From Candidatus Liberibacter americanus str. Sao Paulo (GTDB lineage: Bacteria > Pseudomonadota > Alphaproteobacteria > Rhizobiales > Rhizobiaceae), in the NCBI RefSeq assembly GCF_000496595.1, contig NC_022793.1, positions 744,001 through 808,000 on the forward strand: DNA of 64,000 bases. The letters run 5' to 3'. Below, piece by piece: positions 9,343 to 16,429 of the stretch. The notes under the pieces are model-generated. The model was given only the letters and a program-made list of their open reading frames with translations, ran no database searches and was not told the origin of the DNA. The position numbers and the translations under genes are program-made. Each line of letters begins with the position of its first letter. The stretch's first letter is position 1.

Positions 9343-9938
9343 CAATCCGCCCAAGAAACATCAGCGTTTTCCGTTACCTCTTGAGGTTGAAACTCGCCTA
9401 TATCAGCAGTACGTTTCCCTTGCCATGGGGTATCATCCTTGATGAATTGAATTCCACGTAAGGTATTAGTGAACCCTCTTTTTGTGTTCTCAAAGTCATA
9501 ACAACCGATATTGAGAAGTGCGACAACATGACATCCTGCGTAAAATAGTCCTGTATCCTCTGTTAGCCGATAAGCGTGTTGATCTACTATAGTAGGTTGT
9601 TGGCTATTTGTTGCAGTGATATACCATTTTCCCTCGTATGCTTCCCTGTATTTATCTGGGTCATTAGAACGATCAAGCTTTGCATCGCCGTCTTTAATCA
9701 ACAACGATTGACTGCGTTCAGCCTCCCTCAATACCCAAGAGTAATCACGATTGGGAAACTTGTTTTGTCCCGCTTGTCGTCTCGCATCATCTAATATCTT
9801 AAACTGCTCTTTGTCTTTCTTAGAAAACAAAATATCAGCACTATACATCGGCTCTTTCTTGAATTTTGATTCCTTAGGTTGGAATAACGAAGGATACGAC
9901 AATCTACCTTTTATTTGAACCCTAACAACATTTGACAT
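9342..9938 (-). CDS. DUF2815 protein, likely phage ssDNA-binding protein
   Basis: A 198-residue member of DUF2815, a family found almost only in phage replication cassettes between DUF2800 and a family A polymerase, the order seen here. It starts with MSNVVRVQIKGRLSYPSLFQP and is rich in beta-strand, with an acidic C-terminus ending ENADVSWAD. That tail recalls the acidic tails of phage ssDNA-binding proteins such as T7 gp2.5. The family role as an ssDNA-binding protein is a prediction; no catalytic residues are visible. It is coupled to the polymerase by a TGATG overlap. Confidence 0.82.
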   Translation of the reverse strand: MSNVVRVQIKGRLSYPSLFQPKESKFKKEPMYSADILFSKKDKEQFKILDDARRQAGQNKFPNRDYSWVLREAERSQSLLIKDGDAKLDRSNDPDKYREAYEGKWYITATNSQQPTIVDQHAYRLTEDTGLFYAGCHVVALLNIGCYDFENTKRGFTNTLRGIQFIKDDTPWQGKRTADIGEFQPQEVTENADVSWAD

Positions 9939-9950
9939 GATATACTCTCC

Positions 9951-11102
9951 TTATGCTACTTTATTAAACTCGGATATGTTCGCTATTTTTAAGTTTTCTG
10001 TTTCATATCTTGTTACTTGTTGCTTCCCTTCAGGCCTGATAACAAGCTGTTCAAGCTTTGATCTATCTTCATCGCTAAGATCTTCAACGCGGACTAATTT
10101 GTCCATTTCAGCAGGAGATATAAGAACATTCCTAAAAGCCTTATCGCCAAATAATCGCCCTAATAACTCCTTTGCCTCCTGTTCATCCCTATATGTTCTG
10201 TTGCCTTTCCTCCCTTCTTTCAATGTGTAATCAGGTATTGTTTCTCCCGCATTTAACGCTCTAAAAGCCTCATGCCTAACCGCTTTAATATACATTTCCA
10301 CTAATGGTAATGTGTCTAAAGCTTTTGATAATTCGTAGTTGTTCAAAGGTTGATTAGTAGCAAGAACTGCAGTTCTAGCTAATGCGGGACAACGAGCTTT
10401 TGCTTTACAAAAACGACAGACTTTTTCACTCGGTTGATAAGCAGTATACGGAATAACGTTAGATTTCTTGATAGCTAATGCCTCTTGTCCGCTCTCAAAA
10501 AACAATTTTTGTCTTTTATGTAATTCATCGGGTGTTACCTCCCATGTTTTAATAGGATCTTGACCGCGAACCCTGGGTTGAACTATCGTTAAAACAACTT
10601 TTGAAGGCTCGCCACAAAAAGTACTCCAAGCGTCTAAAACCCCTAATGCATAAAGGATCAATTGTTGGTTATCTTGAGCTTCAACCGCAACGCCAGCACC
10701 ATATTTTAGATCTACAATGTGCCAAACATCACCGCAGTCAATAACAACATCAACTGTTCCTTGACCGCTTGTCTCACCTGTTACTGCCTCTAATGAAAAT
10801 GTCGTCTCTGTAGTTATAGAACCGTCAAAAGAACGGACGTAATCAAGGCACAATTGAACAGAACTAACCATCTCAGAATTAACCTCGAAAGTGCTATCCT
10901 CAATAACCCGCTTTTGCCCTTTAAATTCTTTTGCATCACAATTGTTTTTTAGGCATTCTTCTAAAATACTATGTGCAACAGTACCTTCTTGTGCGTAAAC
11001 ACTTGATGTATCAGGATATTTAGACTCCATAGCAATAGATGCCGAACAAGCTGACCAACGATGCGCAGAGGAGGGCGATAACACAGCATGTGCTTTAGTC
11101 AT
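9951..11102 (-). CDS. DUF2800 protein, Cas4/RecB-like PD-(D/E)XK nuclease with Fe-S cysteines
   Basis: A 383-residue protein of the DUF2800 family, related to Cas4/AddB-type nucleases. Candidate nuclease residues are His43, Asp118 (in GTVDVV) and Asp131-x-Lys133 (DLK), with Gln146. A four-cysteine iron-sulfur set is plausible: Cys19 near the N-terminus and the cluster CRFCKAKARC (Cys229, 232, 238). In phage cassettes it precedes DUF2815 and the polymerase, suggesting 5'-end processing or recombination. It overlaps the upstream 112-residue gene by 8 bp. The prophage 2 copy breaks after codon 8 and has lost this start codon. Confidence 0.87.
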   Translation of the reverse strand: MTKAHAVLSPSSAHRWSACSASIAMESKYPDTSSVYAQEGTVAHSILEECLKNNCDAKEFKGQKRVIEDSTFEVNSEMVSSVQLCLDYVRSFDGSITTETTFSLEAVTGETSGQGTVDVVIDCGDVWHIVDLKYGAGVAVEAQDNQQLILYALGVLDAWSTFCGEPSKVVLTIVQPRVRGQDPIKTWEVTPDELHKRQKLFFESGQEALAIKKSNVIPYTAYQPSEKVCRFCKAKARCPALARTAVLATNQPLNNYELSKALDTLPLVEMYIKAVRHEAFRALNAGETIPDYTLKEGRKGNRTYRDEQEAKELLGRLFGDKAFRNVLISPAEMDKLVRVEDLSDEDRSKLEQLVIRPEGKQQVTRYETENLKIANISEFNKVA

Positions 11103-11433
11103 TATCCACCTCCGATAACTTGATATTAATTCGTTCTAACTCTGTATCAGTAAGGTCTTTAATCGTCTTATATCTGCCACAAATAGGCTCAAGAATACTT
11201 TTAGTAAAAAGATAATTGCCTCGTTCTCCATTAGATATAATGTATTTTTTGGCTAATTCCCTGACACTACGTTCTAAAGTTGAACGGTCTACAATAGGTT
11301 TAATCTCAACCGCTTCATTGGCATCCTCAACCTTTAGTAAACCATCAGTAACTAAATGTAATATCTCTAAAAGCAGAGAACGATTCTTGTCTTTAACCGC
11401 TTGGCTCAATGTGTTTTTTACCGTTATTAACAT
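11095..11433 (-). CDS. Small phage early protein, unknown
   Basis: A 112-residue protein that I do not recognise, with no membrane segment. The middle (DRSTLERSVRELAKKYIISNGERGNYLF) has the look of a winged-helix segment: a recognition-like helix followed by a short beta hairpin. DNA binding is therefore possible but unproven. A GGAGG-type site lies just upstream of the ATG. It is the second gene of the leftward early operon and overlaps DUF2800 by 8 bp, so it probably serves replication or its control. It lies outside the duplicated block, so prophage 2 has no copy. Confidence 0.6.
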   Translation of the reverse strand: MLITVKNTLSQAVKDKNRSLLLEILHLVTDGLLKVEDANEAVEIKPIVDRSTLERSVRELAKKYIISNGERGNYLFTKSILEPICGRYKTIKDLTDTELERINIKLSEVDND

Positions 11434-11505
11434 CGTACCTCCTGTGCAAATTCAAAATAGGGCGGGATAAAAGGAGACAACCCGCCCAAACCCTTACGGG
11501 TATCC

Positions 11506-11823
11506 TTAAATAGAAATAGACCTGACTTGATAATAAAATTCTTCCCGTTTCTTTATCTCTTCCGATAAACGACTAGAGTGCTTACTAACTAAACACTTGA
11601 GATGATCAAGCCTATGATAAAGAAGAGATAAAATCTCCTTTTTAACTTCTATATCCCTATGAAGCATAAGATCCGCGGACATCTTGGGAATCTTCTTTAA
11701 ATAGTCTATAATCTCCCCTGCATAATCAGGTTCTGGCTCAATGCCATATCTGGGATTATTGAGACTATTGAAATCGTAGTTGTTTTCTATTTGTTCCATG
11801 TAGTGTTGGCTGACTTTGCCCAT
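11506..11823 (-). CDS. First gene of the leftward early operon, unknown
   Basis: A 105-residue soluble protein of unknown function. It is mostly helical, with a basic C-terminal half (KKEILSLLYHRLDHLKCLVSKHS) and no recognisable domain. It starts about 60 bp downstream of the predicted leftward promoter at 11889-11917, and a GGGAGAGAT ribosome-binding site precedes the ATG. Being first in the operon suggests an early regulatory or host-takeover role, but nothing in the sequence shows this directly. A 72-bp gap separates it from the next gene. Confidence 0.6.
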   Translation of the reverse strand: MGKVSQHYMEQIENNYDFNSLNNPRYGIEPEPDYAGEIIDYLKKIPKMSADLMLHRDIEVKKEILSLLYHRLDHLKCLVSKHSSRLSEEIKKREEFYYQVRSISI

Positions 11824-11842
11824 GGTTATCTCTCCCTTTTCG

Positions 11843-11893
11843 TCTTATCACATTGGAAACTTAAGTAGTTTCGTATGTTGTTGGTAGTATATT
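11843..11893 (-). repeat. 51-bp leader element, copy 1 (inverted relative to 21001-21051)
   Basis: The reverse complement of this segment is identical to 21001-21051. It contains an imperfect dyad, GAAACTACTTAAGTTTC (11856-11872), and ends with AATGTGATAAGA. Here it spans the start and leader of the leftward early transcript. At 21 kb it follows a TATAAT box on the rightward side. It may be an operator, antitermination site or leader shared by the two opposite transcripts. Confidence 0.75.
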
Positions 11894-11945
11894 GTATCAA
11901 TAAAATATATAAGTCAAGCCTATAAATAATATTTTATTGATAAAT
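11889..11945 (-). promoter_or_regulatory. 57-bp promoter/operator element, copy 1 (leftward early promoter)
   Basis: Identical over 57 bp to 19173-19229. On the minus strand it holds TTGACT (11917-11912), a 17-bp spacer and CAATAT (11894-11889), a fair sigma-70 promoter that would transcribe the replication operon. Two perfect 14-bp arms, TATCAATAAAATAT (11895-11908) and its complement (11929-11942), flank the -35 box, as operator half-sites would. The double-HTH repressor at 19292-20011 is the natural candidate to bind it. Confidence 0.7.
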
Positions 11946-12017
11946 AATATTATAGACACTTCAAACCCGATCTGATACAAAGGGAAACAATCATTACAAC
12001 TTATAAGGAAATTACTT

Positions 12018-12281
12018 ATGTCAAATGGACAACCGCTGTTTAAGGTTTACACACGTACTATTAACGAAGCACAGGAAGATATGCTCTTCATCCGTCTTAA
12101 ACTAGGCTCAAACTTATCTAAAGACACGTTAAGACACATAGAATTAGAAGCTAAAGACGCTGTTTTGGAGCATTTAACGCAGTTAAAAGAGACTATTAAA
12201 TTAATAATAGATAAAAGGGTTATCTCATCTGATGCTGTTAGCAATTTGTCCAATGAGGAGGATTGTGAAGCATGCCAATAA
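12018..12281 (+). CDS. Small phage protein, unknown
   Basis: An 87-residue soluble protein of unknown function, probably helical, with no signal peptide or membrane segment. The ATG follows AAGGAA at good spacing. It is the first rightward gene after the divergent control region at 11.85-11.95 kb and overlaps the next gene by 10 bp. It heads the short rightward operon that ends in the P4-type primase, which hints at an early or replication role. No motif supports anything more specific. Confidence 0.55.
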   Translation: MSNGQPLFKVYTRTINEAQEDMLFIRLKLGSNLSKDTLRHIELEAKDAVLEHLTQLKETIKLIIDKRVISSDAVSNLSNEEDCEACQ

Positions 12282-12649
12282 CAATATCAGATGAAGAGAA
12301 CAAACGGATTAATAACGAATATCAAAGACAATGGCGTCTAAAAAATCCAGAGAAAGCAAAAGCATATCGAAGACAATATTATCTAAACAACATAGATAAA
12401 ATCACAGAATATCAAAGACAATGGTGTCTAAATAACCCAGAGAAAGCCAAAGAAAAAAGCCGACGATATTATCTAAACAACCCAGAGAAAGTAAAAGAAT
12501 ATCAAAGACAATATCGTCTAAACAACCCAGAGAAAGTAAAAGAACGCCATAGACAATGGCTTCTAAACAACCCTGGGAAAGTAAAAGCATATCCAAGACA
12601 ACGGCGTCTAAACAACCAAGAGAAAATCAAAGAATTGAACCACTCGTAG
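12272..12649 (+). CDS. NPEK-repeat protein, basic tandem-repeat phage protein
   Basis: A 125-residue protein built almost wholly of seven 15-residue repeats (residues 17-121) of the type YQRQWRLNNPEKAKE. Arg, Lys, Gln and Asn dominate, giving long basic helices that could bind nucleic acid. Similar NPEK repeats occur in phage proteins, often near HNH or replication genes, without a known role. It overlaps the gene upstream by 10 bp. The C-terminus looks damaged: another frame (to 12747) continues with IEPLVEPLPYTKSEEIALEMK and stops at the primase ATG, so a frameshift just before the stop at 12649 may have truncated the protein. Confidence 0.55.
   Translation: MPITISDEENKRINNEYQRQWRLKNPEKAKAYRRQYYLNNIDKITEYQRQWCLNNPEKAKEKSRRYYLNNPEKVKEYQRQYRLNNPEKVKERHRQWLLNNPGKVKAYPRQRRLNNQEKIKELNHS
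12320..12634. repeat. Seven tandem 45-bp units inside the NPEK-repeat gene
   Basis: Each unit encodes 15 residues around LNNPEK. Units are degenerate at DNA level but recognisable by the recurring AAAGACAATGG-like and CTAAACAACCCAGAGAAAG words. The unit length is a multiple of three, so gain or loss of units would keep the frame. Confidence 0.85.
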
Positions 12650-12743
12650 AGCCATTGCCTTATACAAAATCTGAAGAAATAGCACTTGAGATGAAAATAG
12701 CTGAATTGAAGAAAAATCACGCAAAGGTATATATGAGGGAAGT

Positions 12744-15095
12744 ATGACAGTTGTTCAATCTTTCGATAATCACGCTAAACAACTAGCTGAAAAAGGCTAT
12801 CATGTTGTACCTATTCCTTTGGGTAAAAAATACCCAGCAATACAAGGTTGGCAGAATCTCAGATTATCTGTTGAAGATATAGACTGCTATAAAGAAGGCG
12901 GATTTGGGATTTTAACAGGAATAGGAGATAAGCCTGTATACGGGCTAGATTGCGACTGTGAACATCAGAAAACCGCCGATGAAGTTATCGATAATTTCGA
13001 ACTATATTTTAAAAAACCAGTAATTAGAATAGGTAAAGCACCTAAGTTTTTAATACCTTTTAGGATGGAACGAAGTGGTATTAAGAAGAAAACGGCGGTT
13101 ATTAGCAAAGTTGAACGTCTGGAAATGCTGGGAGTAGGTCAGCAGTTCGTCGCTTATCATATACACCCAGATACACGAGAACCTTATATATGGTCAGAAG
13201 AACTAAGGGATATAGAATATGACGAGCTACCGCTTCTCACTGAGGAAAAGTTACAAGAGGTATTCGCCCATTATGTCGACTTGTTCCCAGAAAAGAAGAA
13301 AAAGGTAGAGGCAAACACAGATAAATGGAAAAGCAATAATAACAGACAATACACCAATAGAGAAATTAAAGCTTTCTTATCATTTTTTGGTGAGAGTTTT
13401 TATAACGGTTCACATGATGTATGGATACCTGTTGTTATGGCTGTTCACCACGAAACAAGAGGGTCTGATAAAGGCAAAGCAATAGCTAAAGCATGGAGTA
13501 AACAAGGTCATACCTATGATGAGGATAACTTCAATTACAAATGGGATACGTTTGACTTTGAGGAAATAGGAGATGATACGAAGAAACGTAGTACTTTTGA
13601 CTCCTTATTTTATAAGCATGGCCACCTGATACCTAACGCTTTAAAAGCTACTCGTTTCAGTGACGCATACAACAAAGCGATGTTTACCCTTTTTTACTCT
13701 AAAAAACTCCGTTATGCAATTGATAAAGAAGAATGGTATGAAAAACACGGGTGCATATGGAAAAAAGTACAAGGAGCTATAACTGGTTATATATCAAAAT
13801 TCCTAGTAGGTATGAAATATGATAACCTCGATTTATGCACAGAATACGAGGATGATAACGGAGATATAACTAATCCTAGGTCTTTGTATCTTAAAGCCTA
13901 TAAACAAAGTAAAGCCGAAGAACATTCTAAAGCAAACTCAACTGCTAAACTTCTTCAAGCACAAGAAGGACAACACGACGTACTACATATAACTTCTGAT
14001 AAATTCGACGCCAACAACCAATATATGGGTGAAACCAACGGTATATTGGACTTGGAAACAGGTGAACAAGCCAAAATAACAAAAGAACTATATATTACCA
14101 AATCAACTAATACACCTTTTGCAACTGGTAAACCATCTGAGGCATTTATCAACCTTATATCTGGGTACTTTGAAACTAAAGAAGTTATGGACTTTTTTGC
14201 ACGAGTTGTAGGTATGGCATTATTAGGTAATAACGAAGCACATAAGATAGTTAATTTACTAGGTGTTGGTAGAAGTGGCAAAAGTACTTTAATAAAACTA
14301 TTAGAACATGCATTTGGTGAACAATATATCTCTACTATACAATTTAAAGATATCACTAGTGCTTATGAGGGTGATACAGGTACACCTAGCCCTAGTATCA
14401 TAAGTGCTTTTGGTTCTCGTATTGCTGTTGTGAATGAAACAAATGAATACGCACCGTTAAATGAGGCGGTAGTTAAAGCTATTACGGGAGGTGATACGAT
14501 AGCCGCTAGGTTATTATTTTCTAATGTAATAATACGTAAAAGAGCCAGTTTTACCCCGTTTATTGTCACTAATAAACCCTTGTTTATTCGTAGTATAGAT
14601 AACAGTATCTGGGAACGTCTTATTATAATACCGTTCAAGAAACGCATTGATTCTATAGATCCGACACTAGAGAGCAAATTAGCAGATTATGCACTGGACG
14701 CTAAACGGTGGTTTTTGGGTGGTGTACAAGATTATTTATCTAGAAATCACCAGTTAGATATCCCAGAAATATGCATAAAAGCGGCAAAAGAAGAAAGATA
14801 TGAACTAGATACCATCCAAAAATGGCTGGAGGATTATTGTGAAATAGGGGATGGATTGTATGAGACAACTCCCAATTTGGCTGAAAGCTATAATAAATAT
14901 CTTAGAGAAGAAGAAAAAGCCCGTTTATCAGTTAAAACGGGAACTCTTACTAAGCAGCTTGTACAAAAAGACTTCATAACAGACAGAATTAACACGGGTA
15001 AAGGTGCTAGTAGACGAAAAGTTACTATAATCAAAGGTCTTAAAATTAGAGATGTAACTGCGGGTGAACTTGATAACGTTGTTAAACTTAGGTGA
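12744..15095 (+). CDS. P4-type primase-helicase (prim-pol + SF3 helicase)
   Basis: Bifunctional replication initiator of the phage, 783 residues. The N-terminal prim-pol domain shows the metal motif GLDCDC (Asp69, Asp71) and the later RLEMLGVGQQFVAYH segment. The middle is the linker region of P4-type primases. The C-terminal superfamily 3 helicase has Walker A GVGRSGKST at about 507-515, followed by VVNETN and the ...FTPFIVTNKP motif C. Such proteins melt the origin, load as hexamers and synthesise primers. The family A polymerase is encoded on the opposite strand of the same prophage. The ATG overlaps the end of the alternate frame behind the NPEK-repeat gene. Prophage 2 has no copy. Confidence 0.92.
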   Translation: MTVVQSFDNHAKQLAEKGYHVVPIPLGKKYPAIQGWQNLRLSVEDIDCYKEGGFGILTGIGDKPVYGLDCDCEHQKTADEVIDNFELYFKKPVIRIGKAPKFLIPFRMERSGIKKKTAVISKVERLEMLGVGQQFVAYHIHPDTREPYIWSEELRDIEYDELPLLTEEKLQEVFAHYVDLFPEKKKKVEANTDKWKSNNNRQYTNREIKAFLSFFGESFYNGSHDVWIPVVMAVHHETRGSDKGKAIAKAWSKQGHTYDEDNFNYKWDTFDFEEIGDDTKKRSTFDSLFYKHGHLIPNALKATRFSDAYNKAMFTLFYSKKLRYAIDKEEWYEKHGCIWKKVQGAITGYISKFLVGMKYDNLDLCTEYEDDNGDITNPRSLYLKAYKQSKAEEHSKANSTAKLLQAQEGQHDVLHITSDKFDANNQYMGETNGILDLETGEQAKITKELYITKSTNTPFATGKPSEAFINLISGYFETKEVMDFFARVVGMALLGNNEAHKIVNLLGVGRSGKSTLIKLLEHAFGEQYISTIQFKDITSAYEGDTGTPSPSIISAFGSRIAVVNETNEYAPLNEAVVKAITGGDTIAARLLFSNVIIRKRASFTPFIVTNKPLFIRSIDNSIWERLIIIPFKKRIDSIDPTLESKLADYALDAKRWFLGGVQDYLSRNHQLDIPEICIKAAKEERYELDTIQKWLEDYCEIGDGLYETTPNLAESYNKYLREEEKARLSVKTGTLTKQLVQKDFITDRINTGKGASRRKVTIIKGLKIRDVTAGELDNVVKLR

Positions 15096-15104
15096 TTTAA
15101 TCTT

Positions 15105-15133
15105 TTGACTCTTTTGTATAAATAGCATATAAT
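15105..15133 (+). promoter_or_regulatory. Strong sigma-70 promoter for the 118-residue coiled-coil protein
   Basis: TTGACT (15105-15110), exactly 17 bp, then TATAAT (15128-15133), one of the best sigma-70 promoters seen in the window. The expected start of transcription (about 15140) is right at the ATG at 15141, so the mRNA would be leaderless or nearly so. Confidence 0.75.
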
Positions 15134-15140
15134 TTTTGGT

Positions 15141-15497
15141 ATGACAGATACAGCAATGAAACAAAAAGTACAAAAGCAAAGTATTGAAATCCGATTTGCG
15201 AAATTGGAAACAACGTTACCACATCTTGCAACTAAAGCAGATCTTGCCAACGTCAGAACAGAATTGAAACAAGATATCAATAACGTTAAAACAGAATTGA
15301 AACAAGATATCAATAACGTCAGAACAGAATTGAAACAAGATATAGCCAATGTTAAACAAGATATAGCCAATGTTAAGATAGAGCTTAAAGATGCTATAAA
15401 CAACCAAACTAAGTGGTTTATGGGCATATTATTAACAACTATATTATCAATATCTGCTTCTACAATAACTATACTCTTAAAGCTGTCTAGCCATTAA
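15141..15497 (+). CDS. Coiled-coil protein with C-terminal membrane anchor (DUF1640-like)
   Basis: A 118-residue protein. Residues about 10-90 form a heptad-type coiled coil containing near-exact repeats of NVRTELKQDIN encoded by 33-bp DNA repeats. One membrane helix follows at about 91-113. This layout matches the DUF1640/CCDC90-like small proteins common in phages and in Rickettsiales and Rhizobiales genomes, of unknown function. It has its own strong promoter and no phage gene downstream in the same direction, so it is probably expressed in the lysogen. It does not start with a Shine-Dalgarno site, which fits leaderless translation. An alternative ATG lies five codons in. Confidence 0.65.
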   Translation: MTDTAMKQKVQKQSIEIRFAKLETTLPHLATKADLANVRTELKQDINNVKTELKQDINNVRTELKQDIANVKQDIANVKIELKDAINNQTKWFMGILLTTILSISASTITILLKLSSH

Positions 15498-15536
15498 AAA
15501 CTATATCACATACCGTCATTTTATGTTGTAGTTAAC

Positions 15537-16097
15537 TCATCTACAAACCCATAAAAAGTACGTAATAGGAATTCCAAAAGCTACGGCTATCATCAAGATA
15601 TATATGATTTTACGTACCCAATATGATATCATAATAAATAAAGATGTCTTTATAGAAAATCCTGATGAATCTGTTATATCTCGTCCATAAAACCGTTGTT
15701 CAACCATAAAATCTTTGTAATCGGTATCACTGTGATTAGGGTATTTAGCTAAAATTTCATGGTAAAGATCAATTTTACTATATTCAGAAGAACTATTTAA
15801 TCTTTCCAGTTCTAAATAACATTCACGATATTTATCAGCGATAATATCGGGTCTCCAACTTAAAGGCATGAAGTTTAAAAACAAGCTAATTACCGCAAAT
15901 AAAGCCCCAATCTCAGCTTGATAAAAAGAAACAATAAACCTGCTGAAAAGATGCACAGCCAAAGAGGCGAAAGAATAATAAAGCATCAATAGACACAAAA
16001 TGGTATTTAATCTTCTTAATTTTCTCTCCGCTAACATTCGAACTTTAGATGTTAACCATATAGCGGTACTAATATCCCTTTTAACAACTTCGGTCAT
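15537..16097 (-). CDS. SLATT-domain membrane protein (SLATT_5-like), possible defence or exclusion effector
   Basis: A 186-residue membrane protein. It starts with the basic TSKVRMLAERKLRR, then two membrane helices (about 31-52 and 62-80), then a cytosolic helical part with YRECYLELERL and YPNHSDTDYKDF, and a third hydrophobic stretch near the C-terminus. This pattern fits the SLATT family 5: R..A...L before TM1, Y..C...L..L after TM2, and NH..DY. SLATT proteins are 2-TM, pore-type effectors predicted in nucleotide-signalling and reverse-transcriptase defence systems; I see no such sensor here. It is last in a leftward operon behind three tiny membrane proteins. Superinfection exclusion or abortive infection by the lysogen is an inference. 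Confidence 0.72.
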   Translation of the reverse strand: MTEVVKRDISTAIWLTSKVRMLAERKLRRLNTILCLLMLYYSFASLAVHLFSRFIVSFYQAEIGALFAVISLFLNFMPLSWRPDIIADKYRECYLELERLNSSSEYSKIDLYHEILAKYPNHSDTDYKDFMVEQRFYGRDITDSSGFSIKTSLFIMISYWVRKIIYILMIAVAFGIPITYFLWVCR

Positions 16098-16102
16098 TTT
16101 AT

Positions 16103-16198
16103 TTACCTATATTTCCACCAAATAATCATCCCAATAATCATACAAATTGCAAAAGTATTAAATACTAATCTCCACTTTTCTATCTTAGTAAGTCTCAT
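16103..16198 (-). CDS. 31-residue membrane microprotein upstream of SLATT gene
   Basis: A short frame with a good GGAG site 8 bp before its ATG. The product has a basic N-terminus (MRLTKIEKWR), one membrane helix (about residues 11-27) and a basic end (WWKYR). It ends six bases before the SLATT ATG and starts just after the 30-residue frame. Its spacing, ribosome-binding site and amphipathic layout argue that it is a real gene despite its size. Confidence 0.55.
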   Translation of the reverse strand: MRLTKIEKWRLVFNTFAICMIIGMIIWWKYR

Positions 16199-16202
16199 GT
16201 TT

Positions 16203-16295
16203 TTAGCTCCATTTGTTTAGCAAATCTTCGATAATCTCAATTAAATGAATGGTCGATATAATAGATAAAATAAAAGCTAAATAACTAAAGATCAT
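16203..16295 (-). CDS. 30-residue membrane microprotein, translationally coupled
   Basis: The ATG overlaps the stop of the 45-residue gene as ATGA and is preceded by GAAGAG. The product is a single hydrophobic helix (about residues 4-21) followed by a short acidic-basic tail (EIIEDLLNKWS). It belongs to a run of three consecutive membrane microproteins between the beta-solenoid gene and the SLATT gene. Confidence 0.5.
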   Translation of the reverse strand: MIFSYLAFILSIISTIHLIEIIEDLLNKWS

Positions 16296-16429
16296 CTCTT
16301 CACTCTTGTTGAATTACCGTTACGTTTCTTTAACTGCTTGTTTTCACGCTGTAAATCCTGAATTACATAGTAGTAATAAATAGATATACCAGATAGAAAA
16401 ACACATATTACAAGTAAAAATGTAATCAT
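16292..16429 (-). CDS. 45-residue membrane microprotein, translationally coupled
   Basis: The ATG overlaps the stop of the beta-solenoid gene as ATGA, with GGGAG upstream, and its own stop overlaps the next ATG in the same way. The N-terminal 22 residues form a membrane helix; the tail (VIQDLQRENKQLKKRNG) is a basic, coiled-coil-like segment. The layout recalls a very short inner-membrane spanin, but the known family is longer and no outer-membrane partner is visible, so I leave the function open. Confidence 0.55.
   Translation of the reverse strand: MITFLLVICVFLSGISIYYYYVIQDLQRENKQLKKRNGNSTRVKR

Larger units (their letters stand above)
5069..11081. repeat. 6,013-bp direct duplication, copy A (phage replication module)
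   Basis: Matches 45010-51022 at a constant offset of 39,941 bp. All reading frames in the span translate identically in both copies and I saw no base difference in the lines compared. Left break: after CCATTTTC here and TTATTTT in copy B. Right break: inside the DUF2800 gene, at ...GGCGATAA. It contains the gmk-like, micro-ORF, helicase, VRR-NUC, polymerase and DUF2815 genes and nearly all of DUF2800. Confidence 0.95.

Noticed and set aside
9342..9354. TTG start four codons upstream for the polymerase
   Set aside because: The ATG at 9342 overlaps the preceding stop as TGATG and puts the exonuclease motif at the usual distance.
12320..12634. 45-bp repeats as a non-coding array
   Set aside because: They keep an open frame with a conserved LNNPEK motif and overlap the gene upstream in operon style.
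14888..15427. Long leftward frame antisense to the primase end and the coiled-coil gene
   Set aside because: Its Leu/Ser/Phe repeats are the mirror of the heptad repeats on the plus strand; it has no start signal.
16292..16429. Call of the 45-residue protein as an Rz-type spanin
   Set aside because: It is far shorter than known inner-membrane spanins, lies away from the lysis genes, and no outer-membrane lipoprotein partner is embedded in it.
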